This document shows positions 43,385 through 50,983 of a DNA stretch of 64,000 nt, in pieces. A model generated the notes under the pieces. That model did no database searches. It was not told the DNA's origin and saw only the letters and a program-made list of their open reading frames with translations. Source of the stretch: Magnetovibrio sp. (GTDB lineage: Bacteria > Pseudomonadota > Alphaproteobacteria > Rhodospirillales > Magnetovibrionaceae); the NCBI RefSeq assembly GCF_036568125.1, contig NZ_DATCTF010000010.1, positions 1 through 64,000 of the forward strand. Reading direction: 5' to 3'. How positions within the stretch are numbered: the stretch's first letter is position 1; every line of letters begins with the position of its first letter. The position numbers and the translations under genes were made by a program.

Positions 43385-43778
43385 TCTTGTGAAACCTAGC
43401 CACTATACAGCAACGTCGGAAATACTCCTATGAGGATATGTTCTTATTTCAAAAGCATTCATGGGTTGCTTTATTGTTCCGCTTGTTACGGGTGGTGTCG
43501 AATGTAGTCGATAAGGTGGGGGCTATAAATTCGTAAACAACGCTTACGAATTTATGTTTATTTTTAGCCAGAATTTCGCCGTTTTTGGCCTTTTATATGA
43601 AGTGTGGAGCTCGTATGCCGTAGTTAGCGGGATCTTTGTCGATTTCCAGAACCGACCTGACGAAAAAGATCGTTGGGTGTTTGGTAATCATCGCAGGTGT
43701 CATATTGTTGACGATAGACAGTGCGTAAATGCATCGCTCCGCCGGGTCGTCTTCCATGTTTTTGCGAGTAGAAGCTTC
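43385..43778. other. 394-base intergenic region before homospermidine synthase
   Basis: The frame of the following gene is open back to 43554 but without similarity or a start site I trust. The main feature is the large palindrome at 43527-43553. The promoter of hss should lie here. Confidence 0.45.
43527..43553. promoter_or_regulatory. Perfect 10-bp-arm inverted repeat
   Basis: AAATTCGTAA-ACAACGC-TTACGAATTT. No gene ends here on either strand, so an operator or RNA hairpin in the hss leader is more likely than a terminator, although a T-rich stretch follows. Confidence 0.5.
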
Positions 43779-45200
43779 ATGAGTGCTCCCATCTATCACA
43801 AAATTCCGGGCCCCATCGTTTTGATCGGTTTTGGGTCCATCGGTCGCGGCGTGCTGCCGTTGCTGGAACGTCATTTCGAATACGACAGCCACAACATTCA
43901 CGTCATCGATCCGTCGAACGAGCACGCCAATTTCCTCGCTCAGCGGGGAGTGAAGTTTCACCACATGGCGATCACCAAGGAGAACTACCGTGCGGTTCTC
44001 GACCGGTTGTTTGCCGGTCAGGATCAGGGGTTTTGCGTCAACCTGTCCGTCGATACCGGGTCACTCGACCTCATGGTGCATTGCCGCCGTCTCAACACAC
44101 TTTATATCGACACCGTGGTCGAACCGTGGCCGGGGTTCTATTTCAGCAACATGCGCCAGCCCGAAAAGCGTACCAACTACGCCTTGCGCGAGGCTGTGCG
44201 GGCGGAAAAACAAGCCAACCCGGGCGGCACCACGGCGGTTTCGTGCTGTGGCGCGAACCCGGGCATGGTGTCTTGGTTCGTCAAGGAAGCCCTGATGAAC
44301 ATCGCCCGCGACACCGGTGTCGAGTCCGATACGCCACAAAATCGCGAGGATTGGGCGAAACTGATGCAGGCGGTGGGCGTCAAGGGCATCCACATCGCCG
44401 AACGCGACACCCAATACGTCCGCGAGCCCAAGGCGCTCGGCACCTTCGTCAACACCTGGTCGGTCGAAGGCTTCATTTCCGAAGGTTTCCAACCCGCGGA
44501 ACTGGGCTGGGGCAGCCATGAAAAATGGATGCCCGACAATGCCCACGGTCACGGCGCAGGCTCGCAAGCGGCTATCTACATCACCCAGCCCGGCGCGTTG
44601 ACGCGGGTGCATTCGTGGTGCCCGACGCCGGGGCCGCAATACGGGTTCCTCGTCACCCACAACGAAGCCATCTCGATTTCCGACTACTACACAATCGGCG
44701 CGGGGGCGCAGCCCGAATACCGCCCGACGTGTCACTATGCCTATCATCCGTGCGATGCCGCGGTGCTCAGCCTCGATGAAATCTTCGGTTCCGGGGCGCA
44801 GCAGAAAACCTTCAAAATTTTGTCCGAAGATGAAATCGTCGACGGCATCGACGAGTTGGGCGTGTTGCTGTACGGCCATGCCAAGAACGCGTATTGGTAC
44901 GGCTCGCGCCTGTCGATCAAGGAAACGCGCGAACTGGCCCCGTTTCAAAACGCCACCGGTTTGCAGGTCACGTCCGCGGTGCTCGCGGGCATGGTCTGGG
45001 CGTTGGAAAACCCCGACGCGGGTATCGTCGAAACGGATGAAATGGATCACGTGCGCTGTCTCGAGGTGCAACGTCCCTATCTGGGCCCGGTCGAAGGCCA
45101 TTATACGGACTGGACGCCGCTTTCGACCCGGTGGGACTATTTCGAAGAAGAGATCGACGAAACCGATCCGTGGCAGTTCAAGAACATCCTGGCGTCTTAA
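43779..45200 (+). CDS. hss: Homospermidine synthase
   Basis: 473 residues. The Rossmann start is GPIVLIGFGSIGRGVLPLLE, followed by the family segments CCGANPGMVSWFVKEAL, WGSHEKWMPDNAHGHGAGS and YYTIGAGAQPEYRPTCHYAY. It makes homospermidine from putrescine using NAD, the typical long polyamine of many alphaproteobacteria. ATG 43779 fits the family start. Its stop shares a TTAA with the stop of the convergent cytochrome gene. Confidence 0.94.
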   Translation: MSAPIYHKIPGPIVLIGFGSIGRGVLPLLERHFEYDSHNIHVIDPSNEHANFLAQRGVKFHHMAITKENYRAVLDRLFAGQDQGFCVNLSVDTGSLDLMVHCRRLNTLYIDTVVEPWPGFYFSNMRQPEKRTNYALREAVRAEKQANPGGTTAVSCCGANPGMVSWFVKEALMNIARDTGVESDTPQNREDWAKLMQAVGVKGIHIAERDTQYVREPKALGTFVNTWSVEGFISEGFQPAELGWGSHEKWMPDNAHGHGAGSQAAIYITQPGALTRVHSWCPTPGPQYGFLVTHNEAISISDYYTIGAGAQPEYRPTCHYAYHPCDAAVLSLDEIFGSGAQQKTFKILSEDEIVDGIDELGVLLYGHAKNAYWYGSRLSIKETRELAPFQNATGLQVTSAVLAGMVWALENPDAGIVETDEMDHVRCLEVQRPYLGPVEGHYTDWTPLSTRWDYFEEEIDETDPWQFKNILAS

Positions 45201-45841
45201 CGGCGGTATAAGTGCCACAGCGCGCCGATTTGCGCAGGTGTCAGGGGATTGGCGAACAGCAAGGTCTCATCCCCCTTCACGCCGTTGATCAGACGGGCGA
45301 GGAAAACCTCCGGCGCGGCCTCTTTCGCCATTTCGAACAAATCGCGCGCGGGCAGTGCGGTGTCCGGGTCGCCTTGTCCGGTGTCATCGTGACACCCGGC
45401 GCAATAGGTGTCGTGAATGGCGACGGCCTCGCGGCGCTGTTGGGCCGTTAGATGTTCCAGCTCGTACGGCGACAGGTCCAGCGGATGGCGGGCGATCAAC
45501 AGGTCGAGGTTGTCGATCAGGGCGCTGTCGCTTGAAGCACGCAATCGCAGCGCGCCCGCGTCGTCGCCAACTTGGCGCAGCAGCCACGGCAACAATCCCA
45601 ACGCACCCGCGATGCGATCGCGCAAACCGTCGATATGCGCGGGGGGGAGGTTGTTCGTCATATACAAACGCGCGAGGTCACCGCGCACAATCAGCAGTTC
45701 GGCGGCCAGTGTTTGTGATGGGGGCGTGTCAGCGCGGGCGGTTTGCAATCCGGCCAGCGCCAAAACGACGACGACCGCGATGCCGTAAAGCACCGCGGTC
45801 GCCGGGTTCGAGCTTATGGCGATGTATGGTGTGTGCGTCAT
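45197..45841 (-). CDS. Membrane-anchored c-type cytochrome
   Basis: 214 residues. A signal or anchor helix lies at about 17-36. The single heme motif CAGCH lies near residue 147 with a later Met-containing segment (DLFEMAKEA). The domain between anchor and heme is helical. Periplasmic electron carrier. It is the last gene of the minus-strand sulfur operon, 22 bases after the rhodanese gene, so it may accept electrons from sulfur oxidation. Confidence 0.82.
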   Translation of the reverse strand: MTHTPYIAISSNPATAVLYGIAVVVVLALAGLQTARADTPPSQTLAAELLIVRGDLARLYMTNNLPPAHIDGLRDRIAGALGLLPWLLRQVGDDAGALRLRASSDSALIDNLDLLIARHPLDLSPYELEHLTAQQRREAVAIHDTYCAGCHDDTGQGDPDTALPARDLFEMAKEAAPEVFLARLINGVKGDETLLFANPLTPAQIGALWHLYRR

Positions 45842-45863
45842 AAGACCCTGTGTGTCGGCGTTA

Positions 45864-46811
45864 TCATTTGACCTTGATTTTGGCTTCGGTGGGCATGTTT
45901 GCCGCCGTCCAGCCGGTCATGGAGGCATCGTACATCTTGGCATCCTTGTTGCCGAGGATTTCCGAAGACGCAAACCAGCCGATCGACGCCCAGTGCCCGG
46001 TATTGCAGAAGCTGATCTGTTCGCCGGACGTCGGCACGCCCGCCGCCTGATACAGTTGGGCGATGGTGTCCTTGGAACGGAACATGCCGCCGCCGTTTTC
46101 GGTCATCCAGCTTTGCGGCAGGTTGGTCGCGCCGGGAATGGTGCCGTTGGCTTTGGACTTCCCGTGGCGGTTGACGCCCATGTATTGGTCGGCTGTGCGG
46201 TTGTCGACCATGACGGTGCCCTTGTCCAACGCAGCTTTGACGTCGGCGGTGGACGGGATCATATCTTTGCGCAAAGCGACGTTGAAGGTCTTGGCGGTGA
46301 CTTTGGCCGCGCCTTTTTCCAGCGGGTTGGTGGGATTGCCGTCTTTGTCTTTCGCGCCCAGATAGGCGTTCATGCCGCCGTTGAGGATTGAGACATTGTC
46401 ATGCCCGAGAACCTTGAAGGTCCAGTACATGCGCGTCGCGGTACCCATGTCGGACGAGTTCGCCCCCGGTGCGACCAGCACCACGTGGGTAGAATTGTCG
46501 ATACCCAAACCACCGATCAAGGCGGCCAGTTTCGTGGTGTCGTCGGGGAACACGCCGGGCACGCCGTCCTTGGACACGCGCCAGCCGTCCTTGGCGTAAT
46601 CGGTGTTGACCGCGCCGGGGATGTGTCCACGCAGGTAGTCGGCTTTGCCGCGCGCATCGACGGTGACGACGCCGGCCTTGGTGCTGTTGGCTTTAACCCA
46701 TTCCACGTTGACCAGGGCATCGGCGGCTTTGGCGCTGCCCATCGTGAAAACGATCATCGCGGCGCAGGCGATGCCCAGCCATTTCCCCATAACTCGTTTC
46801 GCTGTTGTCAT
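45864..46811 (-). CDS. Periplasmic two-domain rhodanese (thiosulfate sulfurtransferase)
   Basis: 315 residues. A signal peptide ends near AKA-AD (about 30). There are two rhodanese domains: the first is non-catalytic (VVTVDARGKADYLRGHIPGA, then VVLVAPGANSSDMGTA with no Cys). The second has VMVDNRTADQYMG and the active-site Cys in ISFCNTGHWAS. It transfers sulfane sulfur from thiosulfate or a persulfide to an acceptor. Part of the operon with TusA, DsrE-like and YeeE/YedE genes. Confidence 0.9.
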   Translation of the reverse strand: MTTAKRVMGKWLGIACAAMIVFTMGSAKAADALVNVEWVKANSTKAGVVTVDARGKADYLRGHIPGAVNTDYAKDGWRVSKDGVPGVFPDDTTKLAALIGGLGIDNSTHVVLVAPGANSSDMGTATRMYWTFKVLGHDNVSILNGGMNAYLGAKDKDGNPTNPLEKGAAKVTAKTFNVALRKDMIPSTADVKAALDKGTVMVDNRTADQYMGVNRHGKSKANGTIPGATNLPQSWMTENGGGMFRSKDTIAQLYQAAGVPTSGEQISFCNTGHWASIGWFASSEILGNKDAKMYDASMTGWTAANMPTEAKIKVK

Positions 46812-46854
46812 TTAGAAAGCTCCCTTTCTCGAACTTGGCGTAGCGGTTCTAGCG

Positions 46855-47046
46855 CTACAAGGTGACGATCAGATCGGCGTCGAGGATGGCAGCTGCTGCC
46901 GCATCCCAGTTGGCCGTGTCGTCGGGTTTCAGGCCGCTCACGTCCAGGCGTTTGACCCGGTCATGCCCTTCGCGCGTCGAGATGGCTTTCGCCACCGCAT
47001 CGGCATCGGGAAACAGGCCTGTGTTCAGTTCCAAAATGGTCATCAT
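46855..47046 (-). CDS. Small DsrH/TusB-like or unassigned protein of the sulfur operon
   Basis: 63 residues, starting MMTILELNTGLFPDADAVAK and ending ILDADLIVTL. The tail matches in pattern those of the two preceding genes (VVSL). No cysteine. Too short for a full DsrE fold; possibly a degenerate member. GGAG lies eight bases before the ATG. Confidence 0.55.
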   Translation of the reverse strand: MMTILELNTGLFPDADAVAKAISTREGHDRVKRLDVSGLKPDDTANWDAAAAAILDADLIVTL

Positions 47047-47075
47047 GGCGGTTGCTCCGTCTTTTCGTTTTTGGC

Positions 47076-47354
47076 CTACAGGCTGACGACGCGATCGCTT
47101 TCGGCGATTGCACGGCCCAAGGCGTCGGCGTCCAAAAAGGCCAAGTCATCGGCCATTTCTTGAACGGTGGTTTCGGGTGTGATGTCGGACAACTCCAACA
47201 GCTCCGCCTGTTCGGCGTTGGCCTCGGTGTCGGCGACAGGTTCGGTCATGAATACAAGGCGCACGTCGTTGCCGACGATGGTCAGGCCCGCCGCGACGCG
47301 CATCGCTTCGGTGTGATCGCGCCGGCCTAGAACGAGGATGGATTTGCTACTCAT
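47076..47354 (-). CDS. DsrE/TusD-like small protein of the sulfur operon
   Basis: 92 residues. The N-terminus ILVLGRRDHTEAMRVAAGLT and the hydrophobic strand VRLVFMTEPV suggest the DsrE fold. It ends AIAESDRVVSL. It lacks a conserved sulfur-carrying cysteine, so it would be a structural rather than catalytic member. AAAGGA is found upstream of the ATG. Confidence 0.6.
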   Translation of the reverse strand: MSSKSILVLGRRDHTEAMRVAAGLTIVGNDVRLVFMTEPVADTEANAEQAELLELSDITPETTVQEMADDLAFLDADALGRAIAESDRVVSL

Positions 47355-47376
47355 GTCATCGGTCCTTTGCGGGCTT

Positions 47377-47667
47377 TCACAGGCTGACCACTTTGGCGGC
47401 CTGGGCCATCAGTTGGCTGTTGATGGTCTGACTGCCTTTTTCCACCGGGCAGGTGTGTCCGGGCATGTGCAGGTCCCACGAATGCTCGCACACCGCGACA
47501 CGATCCGCACCGTCACTGGCGTCGAGAAAATCGGCGTCGGCCAAGGCCGTCACGCCGTCATTGGTGAGAAAGCACCCCCACGCGACGCCTTGACGATTGA
47601 GCGCACGGCCCAAGGGTGCGGCGACGCGAACCGCGTCGGGGGTGGTCAGGTGCAATAAAACGTCCAT
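47377..47667 (-). CDS. DsrE-family-like protein with cysteines
   Basis: 96 residues. MDVLLHLTTPDAVRVAAPLG and WGCFLTNDGVTAL fit a DsrE/DsrF-type start. Cysteines occur in WGCF, AVCEH and HTCPV, so a sulfur-carrier role is possible. It ends QAAKVVSL. AGGA lies upstream. Ten bases after the rhodanese-like gene. Confidence 0.65.
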   Translation of the reverse strand: MDVLLHLTTPDAVRVAAPLGRALNRQGVAWGCFLTNDGVTALADADFLDASDGADRVAVCEHSWDLHMPGHTCPVEKGSQTINSQLMAQAAKVVSL

Positions 47668-47676
47668 GCCAAATTC

Positions 47677-48153
47677 CTATTTTCGATCTGCGTCATCGCG
47701 CATCGGCGCGGTGAAAACGGTTTCCCTGCTCAAGCTGCGTGGGCTTCCCGAAGATGCGTTCGCCGGGGCGTGAAACGGTTTGTCGTAGGCCGCCACGTGG
47801 CGTTGTCCCGCACGGTGTAGCAGGGTGCCGACGGCATGCGCATCGTCGGCGTTCGCGGCGACCACCAACACGCTTTCACCGCCCGTCAGCCCGACCGTGC
47901 CCAATAGCCAGCGTAAAGCGTGAAAGTCGATGACCTTGCCGGTGGGGGAAATGAAAAACCCCACCGGCAAGCACCGCGCTTGGGGGAGGGAACCGGCCAA
48001 GCAAGATGTCTCGTCTCGAATGTCGATGACGCGGCTCTGCGGGGCAGTGGATAAGCTGTCGGCCACGGTGAGGCTGGCGTCGTCGCGTGCGAGCGCGCTG
48101 CCGGAAATGGCGACGCAACACGTCAAAGCGATACTCAGCACTCGGACCAACAT
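47677..48153 (-). CDS. Periplasmic rhodanese-like protein without active-site Cys
   Basis: 158 residues. A signal peptide ends near ALA-RD (about 23). A rhodanese fold follows (RVIDIRDETSCLAGSLPQAR), but the expected catalytic loop reads VLVVAANADDAHAV, with Ala instead of Cys. It may bind rather than transfer sulfur. Start chosen at ATG 48153 after GGGGGTG; the frame extends to 48198. Confidence 0.7.
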   Translation of the reverse strand: MLVRVLSIALTCCVAISGSALARDDASLTVADSLSTAPQSRVIDIRDETSCLAGSLPQARCLPVGFFISPTGKVIDFHALRWLLGTVGLTGGESVLVVAANADDAHAVGTLLHRAGQRHVAAYDKPFHAPANASSGSPRSLSRETVFTAPMRDDADRK

Positions 48154-48157
48154 GCGA

Positions 48158-48430
48158 TCAACACCCCCCGAAGCGGATTTCAGGTGCCGCGCCCGCATCC
48201 GACGTTTTCGCGGCGGGCGGGTTTTCGATGTAGTACGACATCAAGTCTTCGACCGGAACTTCGCCGAAGCCCTTGCCGACGTCGACGCTGCCCATTTCAT
48301 AAACCGGTTTGGGTTTTTCTGCGGCGGCTACTGTCTCGGCATCCATGGCGGCGAACGGAAACGCCACCATCGCCACCACCAACGACACCGCCAGCGAACC
48401 GATGCAAAAAATCACGCTGTCTCTATCCAT
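48158..48430 (-). CDS. Small membrane-anchored protein ending in Cys
   Basis: 90 residues. One N-terminal membrane helix (about 5-30, IFCIGSLAVSLVVAMVAFPF). The rest is polar and ends RFGGC, a C-terminal cysteine of the kind seen in sulfur carriers. No family recognised. Four bases upstream of the rhodanese-like gene, within the operon. Confidence 0.65.
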   Translation of the reverse strand: MDRDSVIFCIGSLAVSLVVAMVAFPFAAMDAETVAAAEKPKPVYEMGSVDVGKGFGEVPVEDLMSYYIENPPAAKTSDAGAAPEIRFGGC

Positions 48431-48441
48431 GGTGCGGCCCC

Positions 48442-48528
48442 TTACAATGTGTTCTTGAGAAAGCTGATGTACATGACGCCGAACGCCAGCACGGCCATGG
48501 TGATTTGCGCGGTGGTTTCAAAGTCCAT
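48442..48528 (-). CDS. 28-aa membrane microprotein
   Basis: Short frame starting MDFETTAQITMAVLAFGVMY and ending with seven more residues and a stop. AGGAG lies nine bases before the ATG. It fills the gap between two genes of the operon at the same tight spacing as its neighbours. One predicted membrane helix (about 8-22). Likely a small subunit of a membrane complex, unproven. Confidence 0.6.
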   Translation of the reverse strand: MDFETTAQITMAVLAFGVMYISFLKNTL

Positions 48529-48540
48529 TGTTCGTGCTCC

Positions 48541-48744
48541 TCAATCGCCGCGGTAGTGGCGGATCAGGGTGTTGACGCTGATCGCTTGCCCGGTTTCGGG
48601 GTGTTCGACCTTGGGCGTGAAATGAGCCACGCCGTCGCGATCGGTGCGCAGGCTCGGCGGCGGTGCAATCAACATCGCCGCCATGCCGCCCAACGAAACC
48701 AGCAGTGCGCCCCAGGCGTAGATGCTCATGGCGATTTTCGACAT
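48541..48744 (-). CDS. 67-aa single-pass membrane protein
   Basis: 67 residues with one membrane helix (about 7-27, IYAWGALLVSLGGMAAMLIA) and a short polar tail ending IRHYRGD. Family not recognised. Between tusA and the 28-aa gene, same strand. Confidence 0.65.
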   Translation of the reverse strand: MSKIAMSIYAWGALLVSLGGMAAMLIAPPPSLRTDRDGVAHFTPKVEHPETGQAISVNTLIRHYRGD

Positions 48745-48762
48745 GGTGGTTCTCCAGATGGA

Positions 48763-49068
48763 TCAATCCTTGCGGACGTAAATTTTCCAGCAGCGGGCGT
48801 CTTTGACCGTTTCCAGGTGGGTGGCGCTCATTTCGTCGCACATCGGCGGGATGGCTTCCATGGACGACGGATTGTCGACCATCACCTCGATCACTTGGCC
48901 GACCTCGATTTGGCCGACGGTCTTTTTGGTCATCAATTGCGGACGCGGGCAGCTGTCGCCGATGCAATCGACCACCTGAACGACCGTGTAGGTGTTGCCG
49001 TCGCTGAGCGTGACGTCGTGGCTGGCGGCGGTTTCTTCGGCTTTCGGTTTTTTGCTGAACAGTCCCAT
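48763..49068 (-). CDS. tusA: TusA-family sulfur carrier
   Basis: 101 residues. The conserved CPxP motif is in GDSCPRPQLMTKK, where the first Cys carries persulfide sulfur. The C-terminal half continues the IF3-like fold (VGQVIEVMVDNPSSMEAIPP). An N-terminal extension of about 30 residues precedes the core. It passes sulfur between rhodanese, DsrE and target proteins. Directly after two YeeE/YedE genes. Confidence 0.9.
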   Translation of the reverse strand: MGLFSKKPKAEETAASHDVTLSDGNTYTVVQVVDCIGDSCPRPQLMTKKTVGQIEVGQVIEVMVDNPSSMEAIPPMCDEMSATHLETVKDARCWKIYVRKD

Positions 49069-49102
49069 GGTGCTTCTCTCTTAAAATAAAGGTTTTGATC
49101 GG

Positions 49103-49732
49103 TTACTCGGCCGCGGCGGCTTCATGGCTTTTAGCCACGTCTCGATGATGCCCGGCTTGGATGGCTTCCTTGCGCAAGATGGCGCGATAGATGGCGTAGA
49201 GGACGGCGACCTGCATCAAACCGAAGACGATTGCCGGGATGCCGAACTTTTCTTGCAAGGTGGCGGCGTTGGCGTAGCCCAATTGCAGGGCTTCCAGGTT
49301 GGGCTCGCCGGTCATGCTGACGGGGGCGGGCGGCCAGTAGTTCGCCGACCACACCAGCGAAAACAAAAACATTCCGACAAAGGTGAAAATCAACGCCCAT
49401 ACCGCGCCGATGTTGCCTTCACCGGCCTTGACCCAGGTCGAAACCGTGCAAGCCCCGGCCAACACCATGCCGACGCCGAAGATGAACAGACCGGCAAAGG
49501 TGTTCAAGCCGACGTCGAAGTGCATGGTCTTGCCTTCGCCGAAGGTGATGAACAGGGTGAAGCCGAACGTCAAAATCATCATCGCGACCAGCAACGCCTT
49601 GGTGTTGCGATAGGTGCTGAACAACATCGCATCGCGCAGTGCGGCGGTGTTGCAAAAGCGCGAACGCTGAACCAGCAGCCCGACGACGGACCCGAAAATG
49701 AAAGCAACGATGCATTCGCCAACGACGGACAT
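49103..49732 (-). CDS. YeeE/YedE-family sulfur transporter, half 2
   Basis: 209 residues with about five or six membrane helices. The conserved QRSRFCNTAALRDAM segment holds the Cys typical of the family, and AGACTVSTW gives a second one. Family knowledge: YeeE/YedE proteins import thiosulfate or related sulfur compounds. It lies three bases after the other half, so the two probably form one transporter. Confidence 0.88.
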   Translation of the reverse strand: MSVVGECIVAFIFGSVVGLLVQRSRFCNTAALRDAMLFSTYRNTKALLVAMMILTFGFTLFITFGEGKTMHFDVGLNTFAGLFIFGVGMVLAGACTVSTWVKAGEGNIGAVWALIFTFVGMFLFSLVWSANYWPPAPVSMTGEPNLEALQLGYANAATLQEKFGIPAIVFGLMQVAVLYAIYRAILRKEAIQAGHHRDVAKSHEAAAAE

Positions 49733-49735
49733 GGC

Positions 49736-50227
49736 TCAACCCTCCAGAATTTTTTTGTAGATGAACGAGCCGACCCACGCTCCCGCGACGATGCCGCTGA
49801 TGGCGAGATACCCGCCGAGGTTCATTTCCGGGGTCAGGCCGAAGAAGGTCGAAACGTTGCACACGAACGCCAGGCGGATGCCTACGCCCATCAGCAAGCC
49901 GCCGATGGTGATCATCAGCCATTCCGACATGCGGCGGGGAAAACGCAGGTAAAATTCGTTGCTCAACTTGGCGCCGACAAAAGCGCCGAACAGCATGCCG
50001 AGGCTGATGTAGATCTTCCAATAACCGGCGTCGGGCACGAACACGAGATTCCAAAACGGCAGGCGTTTGAGGTCGTCACCCATAAAAACTTCGGCGATCA
50101 GGCCGGTCATCATGGTTTCGCCGCCGCCCACGGTCCACGCGCCGACGATGAGGAAGAGAAAGATGTCGAGAACGGCGATGGCCATCAATGCGATGACCGG
50201 ATCGAGAGTCTTTTTGAAAAACTCCAT
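49736..50227 (-). CDS. YeeE/YedE-family sulfur transporter, half 1
   Basis: 163 residues with about four membrane helices. LLMGVGIRLAFVCNVSTFFG resembles the family repeat (GxRLAxGCN) with Cys conserved. First gene of the twelve-gene sulfur operon. A 200-base divergent region separates it from the RHH gene. Confidence 0.88.
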   Translation of the reverse strand: MEFFKKTLDPVIALMAIAVLDIFLFLIVGAWTVGGGETMMTGLIAEVFMGDDLKRLPFWNLVFVPDAGYWKIYISLGMLFGAFVGAKLSNEFYLRFPRRMSEWLMITIGGLLMGVGIRLAFVCNVSTFFGLTPEMNLGGYLAISGIVAGAWVGSFIYKKILEG

Positions 50228-50427
50228 GGGCCTGAAGCCTCCCCACTTTGGTGTTTTGATCTAGGTGCGGCGTTTTCCGCCGCGTTGAAAAAAGTCTAGG
50301 CTGGCAGGAAATGCGAGTGGTAGTAATTATTGGAAACGGACTGGATATGCGTGCGGCCAAGATCGCAAAATAGGGGGCGATCTCCCGGATATCAGCCGTT
50401 CACCCCCCAATAAAAAGGTGCCAGGAC

Positions 50428-50730
50428 ATGTCAATTTTTATCGAAATCGAACCGGAAAACTTTCTGGGACACATGTTCAATGCCTGTTCAACCGATCAGG
50501 TGAACGAATTCATCCCCGAAAAACGCGGGTTTCGAATCCATGGGCACAGCACCACGATTCGTCTTGAAAAGGTCTTTTGGACCGTGCTTGAAGAAATGTC
50601 GGATCGTATGAAACTGACCTTGCCGCAATTGATCATGCGCATCCACGATCAGTGCCTGGTGGCGAACGACAAAAACATTTCGTCCTGTCTGCGGGTCATT
50701 TGCATGAAATATATGAACATCTACGCGTAA
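50428..50730 (+). CDS. Ribbon-helix-helix domain protein
   Basis: 100 residues. The C-terminal two thirds (GFRIHGHSTTIRLEKVFWTV then LEEMSDRMKLTLPQLIMRIH) fits the RHH_4-type DNA-binding family. The N-terminal part is unassigned. It stands between the sulfur operon (divergent) and hupS (downstream), so it may regulate either. Inference only. Confidence 0.72.
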   Translation: MSIFIEIEPENFLGHMFNACSTDQVNEFIPEKRGFRIHGHSTTIRLEKVFWTVLEEMSDRMKLTLPQLIMRIHDQCLVANDKNISSCLRVICMKYMNIYA

Positions 50731-50780
50731 AGTCGGCTTGCTGGCGGCGTCAGCATGGCGAAGCGCATCGCAACGGGATG

Positions 50781-50792
50781 CAAGCATGCTTG
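50781..50792. promoter_or_regulatory. Palindrome CAAGCATGCTTG, candidate activator site
   Basis: Perfect 12-base palindrome about 148-137 bases upstream of the predicted hupS transcription start. That is the distance where NtrC-type HupR activators bind in related bacteria. Sequence match to a known HupR site is not exact. Confidence 0.4.
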
Positions 50793-50861
50793 ACACTGTG
50801 GTAGATCTGTTTCCCACAATGTTTCCGTAAATCACAAAATGGCAAGAAATACATTGTATTA

Positions 50862-50874
50862 AATCAATTGGTTA
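50862..50874 (+). promoter_or_regulatory. IHF binding site upstream of hupS
   Basis: AATCAATTGGTTA matches the IHF consensus WATCAANNNNTTR at every fixed position. It lies about 29 bases upstream of the -24 box, between the candidate activator site and the promoter. Confidence 0.7.
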
Positions 50875-50902
50875 GCGGGCGTCTCCCCGTCGCGAATGCG
50901 AC

Positions 50903-50918
50903 TGGCACACCCCTTGCT
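50903..50918 (+). promoter_or_regulatory. Sigma-54 promoter of the hup operon
   Basis: TGGCAC-ACCCC-TTGCT, with the invariant GG and GC exactly ten bases apart. Predicted start near 50929, 55 bases before hupS. Implies an NtrC-family activator such as HupR. Confidence 0.85.
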
Positions 50919-50983
50919 GATAGGTCCGGTTAAGAACGGCGAAGCCGTGCAAACCGTACCAATCATTCACAAGGGAGATGACG

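Noticed and set aside
43554-43778. N-terminal extension of homospermidine synthase, or a 54-residue minus-strand gene (43593-43754)
   Set aside because: Neither has a convincing start signal or similarity; family proteins begin near 43779.
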